From assembly GCA_017622875.1 (NCBI GenBank), contig JAGAQG010000065.1, forward strand, positions 1-47,402: 47,402 bases of DNA, read 5' to 3'. The stretch comes from Lachnospiraceae bacterium (GTDB taxonomy: Bacteria > Bacillota > Clostridia > Lachnospirales > Lachnospiraceae). The translations under genes were made by a program, and so were the position numbers. This document shows positions 1 through 7,082 of the stretch, piece by piece. Under the pieces are notes generated by a model. That model had not been told where the DNA came from and searched no databases. It was given only the letters and a program-made list of their open reading frames with translations. Position 1 is the stretch's first letter, and every line of letters begins with the position of its first letter.

Positions 1-25
1 GGGGGTTCGAATCCCTTCGAGCACA
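1..25 (+). tRNA. 3' end of a tRNA, identity not determined (partial)
   Basis: The window opens inside a tRNA. A T-stem/loop with the TTCGAAT loop is visible, followed by an acceptor 3' strand CGAGCAC and discriminator A. The anticodon lies outside the window, so the isotype cannot be read. It heads the same tRNA cluster as the His, Gln and Lys genes that follow. Confidence 0.8.
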
Positions 26-48
26 TTTGCCAACCAGATTGGCACTAT

Positions 49-123
49 GGTGGGTATAGCGCAGCTGGTTAGCGCGCCAGATTGTGGCTCTGGAGGCCAA
101 GGGTTCGAATCCCTTTATCCACC
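49..123 (+). tRNA. tRNA-His (anticodon GTG)
   Basis: A full cloverleaf can be folded. The acceptor strands are GTGGGTA and TATCCAC, and the anticodon arm is CCAGA-TTGTGGC-TCTGG with anticodon GTG. The T-loop is TTCGAAT. An extra G at position -1 faces discriminator C, which is diagnostic of tRNA-His. It is the second gene of the tRNA cluster at the window start. CCA is not encoded directly after the discriminator. Confidence 0.95.
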
Positions 124-134
124 CTCAAATTTAA

Positions 135-206
135 TGGGCTATCGCCAAGCGGTAAGGCACAGCACTTTGACTGCTGCACTCGTTGGTTCGAATCCAACTA
201 GCCCAG
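135..206 (+). tRNA. tRNA-Gln (anticodon TTG)
   Basis: The acceptor strands TGGGCTA and TAGCCCA pair, and the anticodon arm CAGCA-CTTTGAC-TGCTG carries anticodon TTG. The T-arm loop is TTCGAAT. It lies 11 bp downstream of tRNA-His in the same orientation, so it is probably processed from the same transcript. Confidence 0.95.
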
Positions 207-245
207 CTAGGGCAGTTGAAACGGGCTGTTCAAAATTAAATAGTA

Positions 246-320
246 TGGGATATTAGCTCAGTCGGTAGAGCACTTGACTTTTAATCAAGTTGTCCGGGGT
301 TCGAATCCCCGATGTCTCAT
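246..320 (+). tRNA. tRNA-Lys (anticodon TTT)
   Basis: The acceptor strands TGGGATA and TGTCTCA pair with G:T wobbles. The anticodon arm CTTGA-CTTTTAA-TCAAG gives anticodon TTT, and the T-loop is TTCGAAT. It is the last gene of the tRNA cluster and is followed 9 bp later by an intrinsic terminator. Confidence 0.95.
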
Positions 321-329
321 TGGAAGATG

Positions 330-358
330 CGGAAAACCTGATGGTTTTCCGTTTTTTT
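330..358 (+). terminator. Intrinsic terminator of the tRNA operon
   Basis: A perfect 9-bp stem, CGGAAAACC / GGTTTTCCG with a TGAT loop, is followed by seven T residues. It sits directly after tRNA-Lys and closes the tRNA operon. Confidence 0.9.
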
Positions 359-422
359 ATGTTCTGACAACAGGATTGACCAAAAAGAAAGTTCAGAGCA
401 GGTTGATCTGCTGGCAGATATA

Positions 423-467
423 TTAATGTTTGAAAATATTGATCAAAAATAGAAACCATGCGAACAT
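423..467 (-). CDS. Candidate 14-aa hydrophobic micro-ORF
   Basis: The reading frame encodes MFAWFLFLINIFKH and then stops. The start codon is preceded, 8 bases away, by a near-perfect AGGAGGTG ribosome-binding site, which is what makes the frame worth recording. The peptide is almost entirely hydrophobic with a lysine and histidine at the end, like many tiny membrane peptides. No homologue is recognised. It lies on the minus strand downstream of the Asn/Ser-rich small gene at 598-759, with a hairpin between them. It could equally be a chance match in a spacer. Confidence 0.3.
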   Translation of the reverse strand: MFAWFLFLINIFKH

Positions 468-550
468 AAGGCACACCTCCTAATCTAAGTATATGTATTT
501 TGAAGAATTTTGGCCAGAGATAAGCCGGAAAAAAAGTGATTAAGAAAGTG

Positions 551-588
551 ACAGCCACACTAAAGGTTTAGTGTGGCTGCTCTTTTTA
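551..588. terminator. Hairpin, probable terminator
   Basis: A 13-bp perfect inverted repeat, CAGCCACACTAAA / TTTAGTGTGGCTG with a 2-base loop, is followed on the plus strand by CTCTTTTT. On the minus strand it lies just downstream of the small Asn/Ser-rich gene and is followed by a weaker T-rich stretch. It could act in either direction. Confidence 0.65.
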
Positions 589-597
589 CAAATGGAT

Positions 598-759
598 CTA
601 TCTGCTGTTCTTAGATGCGTTTGATCCGGAAGCGTTGCTTGATTTGTTAGAACCGGAATTGTTTGCATTATTAGCGTTAGAACCGCTGTTTGTTCCATTT
701 GCAGTATAGTTGCTGTTTGTGTTGTTAGCGTTTGAAGATTTGTTTTTACTATTGTTCAT
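598..759 (-). CDS. Asn/Ser-rich 53-aa hypothetical protein
   Basis: This is a short frame of 53 codons, made almost entirely of Asn, Ser, Ala, Gly and Thr with a few Lys, and repeated NSGSN / SNASGSNAS-like units. No aromatic core, signal peptide or membrane segment is present, so it is probably disordered. An AAAGGATGG ribosome-binding site lies upstream, and a strong hairpin follows the stop codon, which supports expression as a single-gene unit. The composition loosely recalls Asn/Gln-rich spore proteins such as gamma-type SASP, but the sequence does not match that family in any motif I can see. Function is unknown. Confidence 0.55.
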   Translation of the reverse strand: MNNSKNKSSNANNTNSNYTANGTNSGSNANNANNSGSNKSSNASGSNASKNSR

Positions 760-855
760 GATTTAAACACCATCCTTTCACTTATAGAATGTGCAGAAAA
801 TATTTTTTTATACAAATTAATTTTTACGAAAAAATGAAAGAATTGTTACAACTTT

Positions 856-886
856 ACTTGAGGTCAAAGTTCTCAAGTGGTATATT
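856..886 (+). promoter_or_regulatory. Promoter with overlapping dyad upstream of the MBL hydrolase
   Basis: A -35 TTGAGG (858-863) and a -10 TATATT (881-886) are separated by 17 bp. A 7-bp inverted repeat, ACTTGAG-N9-CTCAAGT (856-878), covers the -35 and most of the spacer. Such a placement is typical of repressor or MerR-type activator operators. No regulator gene of that kind is adjacent, so the cognate protein is unknown. Confidence 0.5.
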
Positions 887-938
887 AAAAGAAATTAAAA
901 ATATGTATGCGATGTAGCAATATTAAGGGGGAAACTAC

Positions 939-1754
939 ATGATTGCAAAAGTATTGATTGATAATATTACAAAAAATGATTTGCTCAGCGAATGGGGATT
1001 ATCATTTTATATTGAATATAATGGACATAAGATTTTATTAGATACGGGAGCCAGCGGAAATTTTGCAGAAAATGCAAAACAGCTTGGTGTGAATCTGGAA
1101 GAAATAGAGTATGGTGTGCTTTCTCATGCGCATTATGACCACGCAGATGGTATGCCGACTTTTTTCTGGGAGAATAAGACTGCAAAGTTCTATTTAAGAA
1201 AAGGTGCCGGAGAGAACTGCTATGGAAAAAAGAATCTTTTTATGTATAAATATAACGGGATTCAGCAGGGAACATTAGAGAATTATGCTGACCGCATCGA
1301 ATATGTGGAAGGAGATTATGAACTGCTGGAAGGAGTATATCTGATCCCTCATAAGACCCAGGGACTTGAGAGTATTGCAAAAAAAGTTGACCTGTATATT
1401 AAGGAAAACGGAAAAATGTTTCCGGATGATTTTGCCCATGAACAGAGCCTTGTGTTTGATACACCAAAAGGGCTTGTAGTTTTCAATAGCTGTTCTCATG
1501 GCGGAGCGGACAATATTATCACAGAAGTTGCGGCTACTTTCCCAGACAAGGAAATCATCGCATTTATTGGCGGTTTCCATTTGTATAAGTCACCGGAAGA
1601 AGATGTGAGAGCGCTGGCAGAGAGAGTGAAGGAGACTGGAATTAAAAGAATTATTACGGGACACTGCACGGGAGATGAAGCATTTGCAGTTTTGAAGGAA
1701 GAACTGGGCGATATCGTAGAACAGATGTATACTGGAATGGAGATGGAATTTTAG
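939..1754 (+). CDS. MBL-fold metallo-hydrolase (COG1237-like)
   Basis: A 271-aa cytoplasmic protein of the metallo-beta-lactamase fold. The metal-binding motif SHAHYDHADG (HxHxDH) is near residues 63-72. A second conserved histidine is in NSCSHGGADN, and a third is in GGFHLY with a late TGHCTGDEA motif. The order and spacing fit the COG1237 group, which includes the archaeal dihydropterin-aminobenzene phosphate synthase-like enzymes. Bacterial members mostly have unknown substrates, so hydrolysis is inferred from the fold only. The start follows an AAGGGGG site. It is 25 bp upstream of a YbaK-type gene and probably co-transcribed with it, from the dyad-containing promoter near 860. Confidence 0.85.
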   Translation: MIAKVLIDNITKNDLLSEWGLSFYIEYNGHKILLDTGASGNFAENAKQLGVNLEEIEYGVLSHAHYDHADGMPTFFWENKTAKFYLRKGAGENCYGKKNLFMYKYNGIQQGTLENYADRIEYVEGDYELLEGVYLIPHKTQGLESIAKKVDLYIKENGKMFPDDFAHEQSLVFDTPKGLVVFNSCSHGGADNIITEVAATFPDKEIIAFIGGFHLYKSPEEDVRALAERVKETGIKRIITGHCTGDEAFAVLKEELGDIVEQMYTGMEMEF

Positions 1755-1779
1755 GACGAAATACGAGGAGGAAGAAACA

Positions 1780-2259
1780 ATGTCGTTTGAAAATGTGAAG
1801 AAGTATTTTGATGAGTTTGGAATGGGAGACCGCTGTGTTTTGCAGGAACATACCAGTGATACGGTGGAACATGCAGCACAGGCAATTGGCTGTATTCCAG
1901 CGCAGATTGCAAAGACTATGTCATTTCTGGCAGCAGAACAGCCAATAATGATTGTAATGGCGGGAGATGCGAAGGTGCATAATTCAAAATACAAAGCATT
2001 TTTCCATCAGAAAGCGGCGATGATTCCATGGGACAGCGTGGAAGCGCTGACAGGGCATATGCCAGGCGGTGTTTGTCCATTTGCGAGAAAAGAAGGAATT
2101 AAAGTATATTTGGATGTTTCATTAAAGCGATTTGAGATTGTATATGCAGCTGCAGGTGCGCCAAATGGAACGATTGGATTATCTATCGAGGAGCTTGAAA
2201 AATATTCCGGTTTTGAAGAATGGATAGATATCGCAAAGGATTGGGATGAAACATTATAA
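1780..2259 (+). CDS. YbaK/EbsC-family aminoacyl-tRNA deacylase
   Basis: A 159-aa single-domain protein matching the YbaK/ProX editing domain family, which hydrolyses mischarged aminoacyl-tRNAs such as Cys-tRNAPro in trans. The conserved lysine region (DAKVHNSKYKAFF) and the glycine-rich loop HMPGGVCPFA near residues 93-102 are present. So is the late GAPNGTIGLSIEEL segment. Length is normal for the stand-alone family. A GGAGGAAG ribosome-binding site precedes the ATG. It is the second gene of a two-gene unit with the MBL hydrolase and is followed by a terminator. The exact tRNA substrate cannot be read from the sequence. Confidence 0.88.
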   Translation: MSFENVKKYFDEFGMGDRCVLQEHTSDTVEHAAQAIGCIPAQIAKTMSFLAAEQPIMIVMAGDAKVHNSKYKAFFHQKAAMIPWDSVEALTGHMPGGVCPFARKEGIKVYLDVSLKRFEIVYAAAGAPNGTIGLSIEELEKYSGFEEWIDIAKDWDETL

Positions 2260-2269
2260 GGATGATTTT

Positions 2270-2304
2270 AAGGTCTGTATGAAAATACGGATCTTAATTT
2301 TTTC
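2270..2304 (+). terminator. Intrinsic terminator after the ybaK-like gene
   Basis: An 11-bp stem with two G:T wobbles, AAGGTCTGTAT / ATACGGATCTT, and a GAAA tetraloop precede a run of T residues. It separates the ybaK-like gene from the ABC operon that starts at 2418. Confidence 0.8.
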
Positions 2305-2417
2305 TTAAGAAATATTTTCAAATATTTTCCTATACTTAAAACTTTTTTCGCTGTATCATAATCTTAACTAAAAACGGGACATATATTTAGAGAGAAAAAA
2401 TGAAGGAGAATTGAAAA

Positions 2418-3137
2418 TTGGGAGCAGATAAGAAACCGGTCATTCAGGTTCGAAATCTTCATAAAGTGTATTCCATTGGAAAAAATAAGGTACATGCCTT
2501 AAATGGCGTAAGCCTTGATATTTACGAGGGTGAATTTTGTGCCATTGTAGGTACTTCCGGGTCAGGAAAATCCACCATGTTAAATATGCTGGCGGGTTTG
2601 GAAAAGCCTACCAAAGGACAGGTTGTGATAAACGGAGAACATATAGAGACGATGAATGAAAATCAGCTGGTCAAATTTAGAAGAGACCATGTAGGATTCA
2701 TTTTTCAGTCGTTTAATCTTTTACAGACGATGACCGCACAGGAAAATGTGGCACTGCCTCTGGTATTTCGTGGAGAGGATAAAAAAGTAAGACTAAAGAA
2801 GGCAGGAGATTTGCTCGATTTGGTGGGACTTCCAGAGCATAAAAAACATAAGCCAAATGAAATGTCAGGAGGTCAGCAGCAGCGTGTGGGTGTTGCCAGA
2901 GCGTTGGTGGTAGATCCGGAGATCATATTTGCGGATGAACCTACGGGAAATCTGGATTCGAATACTTCCAGAGACATTATGAATATGATGCAGAAGGTTG
3001 TAAGGGAGCAGAAAAAGACGTTGGTGATGGTTACTCATGATAATCATCTGGCAAGTTTTGCAGACAGAATATTCCATATTATCGATGGGAAGATCGTGAA
3101 GATAGAAGATAACAGACAAGGAGAGAATGAGGAATGA
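2418..3137 (+). CDS. ABC transporter ATP-binding protein, MacB/LolD type
   Basis: A 239-aa ATPase subunit. Walker A is GTSGSGKST near residues 45-53, the Q-loop is FIFQSFNLL, the signature is MSGGQQQRVGVARAL, and Walker B is IIFADEPTGNLDS. The closing histidine is in VTHDNH. The LDS-type D-loop and the overall pattern match the MacB/LolD/FtsE class, which works with FtsX-fold permeases in mechanotransmission rather than solute uptake. The start is TTG, chosen because AGGAG lies 9 bases upstream. Its stop overlaps the next gene by 4 bases (ATGA), so the two are translationally coupled. It should act with the permease at 4941. Confidence 0.92.
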   Translation: MGADKKPVIQVRNLHKVYSIGKNKVHALNGVSLDIYEGEFCAIVGTSGSGKSTMLNMLAGLEKPTKGQVVINGEHIETMNENQLVKFRRDHVGFIFQSFNLLQTMTAQENVALPLVFRGEDKKVRLKKAGDLLDLVGLPEHKKHKPNEMSGGQQQRVGVARALVVDPEIIFADEPTGNLDSNTSRDIMNMMQKVVREQKKTLVMVTHDNHLASFADRIFHIIDGKIVKIEDNRQGENEE

Positions 3138-4930
3138 AAAGATTATTAGTGTTATTGCTGTGTGCGGTGCTGGCAGTACCGGCAGTGGGGATGAATGTAC
3201 AGGCGACAGAGCCGCAGGTACCGATAGGGGATACCAATGTGCCAAATACAGTGTCTGAAAACGAAAAAGAAAAAAGTGCAGAACAGAGTGCCGACCAGGT
3301 TGCGATGGCGAATGCCTCAGTTTTAAATGATTATTTAAAAAATAAGAAATTTACTGATGCCGAAATGAAAAAGGCAGATGAGGTAATGAAAAAAGCAGCA
3401 GAAGCTTTGGGACTTTCCTACGATGAAACAAATCATAAACTGTCAGACGGACCAACAGGAACTATCTATGAGACAGCTGATGGGGTTGTTGATTATGTGA
3501 AATCAGTTAAAGAAGAGCTTGATAACTGCAAAACCAAAGAAGTCGTACAGGAAACTCCGACAGAATCTGAAACTGAAACAGTGAATGTCAACAGCAATAT
3601 CATCATCGGTGGTAAAGAATATGACACTACAATCGCGAACGCAGGCCAGCAGTGCGAAATCGCAGTACCGCTTGTAAACCTTGGTGATACAAAAGTAACA
3701 AATGTGGTAATCACTCCGGTACTCAGCAGTGATGTGACTGCATGGCCATTTGACATCGAAAAAACTGACTATTCTCAGACCTGTGACAAGCTTCGCGGTG
3801 AAGACTCAGGAAAATCTGTAGTAGACAGAAAACATACTTTCCGTTGGACCTTAAAAACAAGAGATGATGCCATCACAGGCTATACAAAACTGACCTTTAA
3901 TGTAACCTACAATGAAGCTGATGGAAGCAAAGGCAGCGTTGCATTAGATTACTATGTACAGGTCAATGGAGTAGAACCGACAGATGAAAATGGAAAACTT
4001 TCAACACCTCGTGTCATTGTTACCGGATTTACGACAACACCGGAAGAAGTTTATGCAGGAGATACATTTACATTAACTTTAAACCTGAAAAATACATCTA
4101 AGACAACAGCAGTTTCTAATATGCTCTTTGATATTCAGGGAACACAGGAAGGAACTGACTCAACCAATACATATGCAGCATTTTTACCAACTGCTGGTTC
4201 CAGCACTATTTATGTGGACAGCATTGGAGCAAACTCTACAAAAAGTATCAGTATTGAGCTGAAATCAAAGGCAGACCTTGCACAGAAACCGTATGTGGTA
4301 ACTGTCAATATGGAATATGAAGACAGTGAAGCAAACCCATTTACAGAAGTTGCAAGTGTATCTGTTCCGATTAAACAGGAACCGAAAGTTGATATTAGCA
4401 GCGTTACATTAATGCCGGAAACTATTGAAATTGGAAACGAAGCCAATGTAATGTTCAGCATATATAATGTAGGAAAAACAAAGCTATATAATGTGAACGT
4501 AAAATTTGAAGCAGATTCGATCAGTGGAGGAGATACATTTATCGGGAATCTGGAACCAGGTGCAACAGGAAATGTAGATGCTTATCTTGCAGGACAGGCA
4601 GCTACTATGGACGACGGTACTGTAAAAATCATCATCAGATATGAAGATGAAGAAGGAAAAGAAGCAACTATAGAAAAGACAATGACATTGTATGTCAATG
4701 AACCATATTACGAGGAGTTCTATGAAGACCCAATGATGATGGGAGACATGGAAGAGGAAAAGGGACTTCCTTGGTGGGGCATTGCCCTTATTGCTGTAGG
4801 TGCTGCAGCCGCAGCAGTCGCAGCAGTTGTTGTGATTAAAAAGAAGAAAAAAGCGAAAAAACTTGCACAGGAAGAATTAGAAGCAATTGAAGCAGCAGAG
4901 CTTTTAGAGGACAACAGTTTGGAAGAATAG
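3134..4930 (+). CDS. Secreted, membrane-anchored CARDB-like subunit of an ABC system
   Basis: A 598-aa protein with an N-terminal signal peptide ending near NVQA. An acidic helical segment follows to about residue 130, and then three beta-rich repeats of roughly 110-130 residues. The second and third resemble CARDB/COG1361 adhesion modules (VTGFTTTPEEVYAGDTFTL and ISSVTLMPETIEIGNEANV). A single transmembrane helix near residues 550-570 is followed by a short KKKKKAKK cytoplasmic tail, so the bulk is outside the cell. It lies between the ATPase and the FtsX-fold permease, overlapping the first by 4 bases and 10 bp from the second. It occupies the place where Gram-negative MacB systems carry the MacA-type adaptor. 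Substrate unknown. Confidence 0.8.
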   Translation: MKRLLVLLLCAVLAVPAVGMNVQATEPQVPIGDTNVPNTVSENEKEKSAEQSADQVAMANASVLNDYLKNKKFTDAEMKKADEVMKKAAEALGLSYDETNHKLSDGPTGTIYETADGVVDYVKSVKEELDNCKTKEVVQETPTESETETVNVNSNIIIGGKEYDTTIANAGQQCEIAVPLVNLGDTKVTNVVITPVLSSDVTAWPFDIEKTDYSQTCDKLRGEDSGKSVVDRKHTFRWTLKTRDDAITGYTKLTFNVTYNEADGSKGSVALDYYVQVNGVEPTDENGKLSTPRVIVTGFTTTPEEVYAGDTFTLTLNLKNTSKTTAVSNMLFDIQGTQEGTDSTNTYAAFLPTAGSSTIYVDSIGANSTKSISIELKSKADLAQKPYVVTVNMEYEDSEANPFTEVASVSVPIKQEPKVDISSVTLMPETIEIGNEANVMFSIYNVGKTKLYNVNVKFEADSISGGDTFIGNLEPGATGNVDAYLAGQAATMDDGTVKIIIRYEDEEGKEATIEKTMTLYVNEPYYEEFYEDPMMMGDMEEEKGLPWWGIALIAVGAAAAAVAAVVVIKKKKKAKKLAQEELEAIEAAELLEDNSLEE

Positions 4931-4940
4931 GAGACAGACT

Positions 4941-6323
4941 ATGAGGTTTATTGACTTACTCAGAATGAGTGTTTCAAATCTCTGGCGCAGAAAGCTTCGT
5001 ACATTTTTGACGGTTTTAGGCGTAATTATCGGTACAGCTTCTATTGTAGTTATGATTTCTCTGGGACTTGGGCTTAGCAAATCCACTATGGAACAGATTG
5101 AGCAAAGCGGCGGTCTGACGACGATTACTGTCCGTGAAGGCGGCGGAGTCAGTTATTCCTCCGGGTCCGTGGCGGTGGCAGTGGACAGTTCCAGCAGTGA
5201 TGAAAATTCAGGGAAGATTACGGATGAAACTGCAGAAAAAATCATGGCGATTCCTCACGTGGAAATTGCATCGCCGGTGCTTTCCCTGTATCCGATTTTA
5301 AAGTGCGGAGCTTATGAAGGAAACATATCAGTCAGGGCAATGACGACGGAAGCGTTGAAAGCGATGGATATTCCATTAGCAGAGGGGGCAAGTCTGCCAC
5401 TGGATGAAGAAAATCTCCAGTTCCTGTATGGAAACCAGATCATTACGAATTTCTATAATGCCAAGACCAATGAGTATTACTGGGACACGGGAGTGCTGCC
5501 GGATATTGACCTGACAAATGATCCGGTCTTCTTCATTATGGATTCTGATGCCTACTGGAATGCCAAATATGGCGGAACTGATGAAAACGGAAACCCGGTT
5601 GCTCAGCCGAAAAAATATATGTATGAATCAACAGGGCTTGTGGCAGGGACCGCAGAAGAGTATAATGAGTTTAGCTGGGAAGCATATTGCAATATTGAAG
5701 CACTCAAAACACAGTTAAAAAGAATTTTTAAAAACAGCAAAATTCCAAATCAGCCGACCCGTTCCAATGGAAAACCATATAAGGAATGGTATTACGAGGA
5801 AATGTATGTCAAGGTCGACGAAATGGAAAATGTAACAGAGGTGCAGCAGCAGATCAGTGATATGGGATACTATGCCTACAGTAATGCCGAATGGGTAGAG
5901 CAGATGGAAGGACAGTATGCCATGGTACAGGCGGTACTTGGTGGTATCGGTGCAGTGTCCTTATTTGTAGCAGCTATCGGAATTGCAAATACTATGATGA
6001 TGTCCATTTATGAACGTACCAAAGAAATCGGTATCATGAAGGTTCTCGGATGCAGTCTTGGAAGAATTCGAGATTTATTCCTGATGGAAGCCGGCTTTAT
6101 CGGACTCTCCGGGGGAGTTGTGGGACTGATCTTAAGCTATGGAATATCAGCTCTTATCAATACTTTGCTGTCAGAGAGCTATTATTCGAGCATTTCCTAT
6201 ATTCCACTGTGGCTGTCAGGAGTGGCCTTGGTATTTGCGGTACTGATCGGTATGTTGGCAGGTCTGATGCCAGCCCTTCGTGCAATGAGATTATCAGCTT
6301 TATCAGCACTGAGAAATGAATAA
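4941..6323 (+). CDS. MacB-like FtsX-domain ABC permease
   Basis: A 460-aa permease with the MacB topology. An N-terminal helix (LRTFLTVLGVIIGTASIVVMISLGLGL) is followed by a large extracellular MacB_PCD-like domain from about residue 50 to 325, and then three C-terminal membrane helices of the FtsX domain. The FtsX signature IANTMMMSIYERTKEIGIMKVLGCS is clear. The extracellular part has a serine-rich insertion near residues 70-90. It completes the ABC operon with the ATPase at 2418 and the CARDB-like subunit, and a terminator follows at 6340. Export of a peptide or lipid-linked substrate, or signalling, are both possible. Confidence 0.9.
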   Translation: MRFIDLLRMSVSNLWRRKLRTFLTVLGVIIGTASIVVMISLGLGLSKSTMEQIEQSGGLTTITVREGGGVSYSSGSVAVAVDSSSSDENSGKITDETAEKIMAIPHVEIASPVLSLYPILKCGAYEGNISVRAMTTEALKAMDIPLAEGASLPLDEENLQFLYGNQIITNFYNAKTNEYYWDTGVLPDIDLTNDPVFFIMDSDAYWNAKYGGTDENGNPVAQPKKYMYESTGLVAGTAEEYNEFSWEAYCNIEALKTQLKRIFKNSKIPNQPTRSNGKPYKEWYYEEMYVKVDEMENVTEVQQQISDMGYYAYSNAEWVEQMEGQYAMVQAVLGGIGAVSLFVAAIGIANTMMMSIYERTKEIGIMKVLGCSLGRIRDLFLMEAGFIGLSGGVVGLILSYGISALINTLLSESYYSSISYIPLWLSGVALVFAVLIGMLAGLMPALRAMRLSALSALRNE

Positions 6324-6339
6324 AAGATCTAAGGATACC

Positions 6340-6370
6340 AAAGGCGGTGTGATGTTCACACTGCCTTTTT
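6340..6370 (+). terminator. Intrinsic terminator of the ABC operon
   Basis: A perfect 13-bp stem, AAAGGCGGTGTGA / TCACACTGCCTTT with a TGT loop, runs into TTTTTC. It closes the operon that begins at 2418. Confidence 0.88.
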
Positions 6371-6455
6371 CTGATTATCGCAGGGCTTTTCGTTGACAGA
6401 ATGAAATCCGACGTTTAAAATCGTAAGTTAGAAAACAAATGTCAGGAGACTAACG

Positions 6456-7082
6456 ATGTTAGATAGAAATTCTTTTATGGAAACGCTGCGTGCTGTGGCT
6501 GAGGTCTGCAGAACCTCCACAGATCCGCTGGCAAAAGAAGAAATTTTGAAATATTTTGACGGTATGGAGCTTAGTGAAGAACAGGTTGAAATGATCTATC
6601 AGTATCTGCAGCTTCCGCCGGAAGTACAGACTGGAGAGCCAGTGCCGGAAGAAGAGGAAGAAGAACAAGCTTCAGCCATATCAGAGGATGAGGAAGAAGA
6701 AAACGTATATTTTCAGATGTATTTAGATGATTTAAATGCCATCGAGGAAATGTCTGAGGATGAGATGCAGCAAGCCTATCAAAAGCTTCTGACTGGAGAT
6801 TCTTCAGTAATTGGGACAATCTGTGAAAGCTGGCTTCCAGGGATTGCAGAACTGGCAATTCCTTATGCTGCGCAGGGAGCAAATCTGGAGGATGTTATTC
6901 AGGAAGGAAATATGGGGCTTCTCATTAAATTGTCTGAGCTTGTGGGTGCTGGCGATGTACCGGGCGTTGATGCGATTTTAGAAGGTGCCGTGACAGCAGC
7001 AATGATTGCCTATACGGAAGAAAACCTGGAAGAAAAGGTAGCCAATATGGTTGTGAAGGAACAGGAGAAGAAAAATGATTAG
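6456..7082 (+). CDS. Truncated sigma-70-like protein with acidic N-terminus
   Basis: A 208-aa protein. The first 60 residues are a small helical region, followed by a glutamate-rich linker to about residue 83. The C-terminal part resembles sigma-70 regions 1.2 to 2.2. It has a YLDDLNAIEEMSEDEMQQAYQ segment (compare the family's YL-x-EI-x-LLT-x-EEE) and the hallmark EDVIQEGNMGLL near residues 145-156, where sigma binds the RNA polymerase clamp. Aromatic residues of regions 2.3-2.4 and all of regions 3 and 4 are absent, so promoter recognition is not expected. It may be a decoy, anti-sigma or RNA polymerase-binding protein; that is inference. The next gene starts 8 bases before its stop. Confidence 0.7.
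   Translation: MLDRNSFMETLRAVAEVCRTSTDPLAKEEILKYFDGMELSEEQVEMIYQYLQLPPEVQTGEPVPEEEEEEQASAISEDEEEENVYFQMYLDDLNAIEEMSEDEMQQAYQKLLTGDSSVIGTICESWLPGIAELAIPYAAQGANLEDVIQEGNMGLLIKLSELVGAGDVPGVDAILEGAVTAAMIAYTEENLEEKVANMVVKEQEKKND

Noticed and set aside
47-256. 69-codon plus-strand frame at the window start
   Set aside because: It is entirely made of tRNA-His and tRNA-Gln sequence.
253-558. 101-codon minus-strand frame over tRNA-Lys and the downstream spacer
   Set aside because: It runs through a tRNA gene and its terminator and has no protein-family features.
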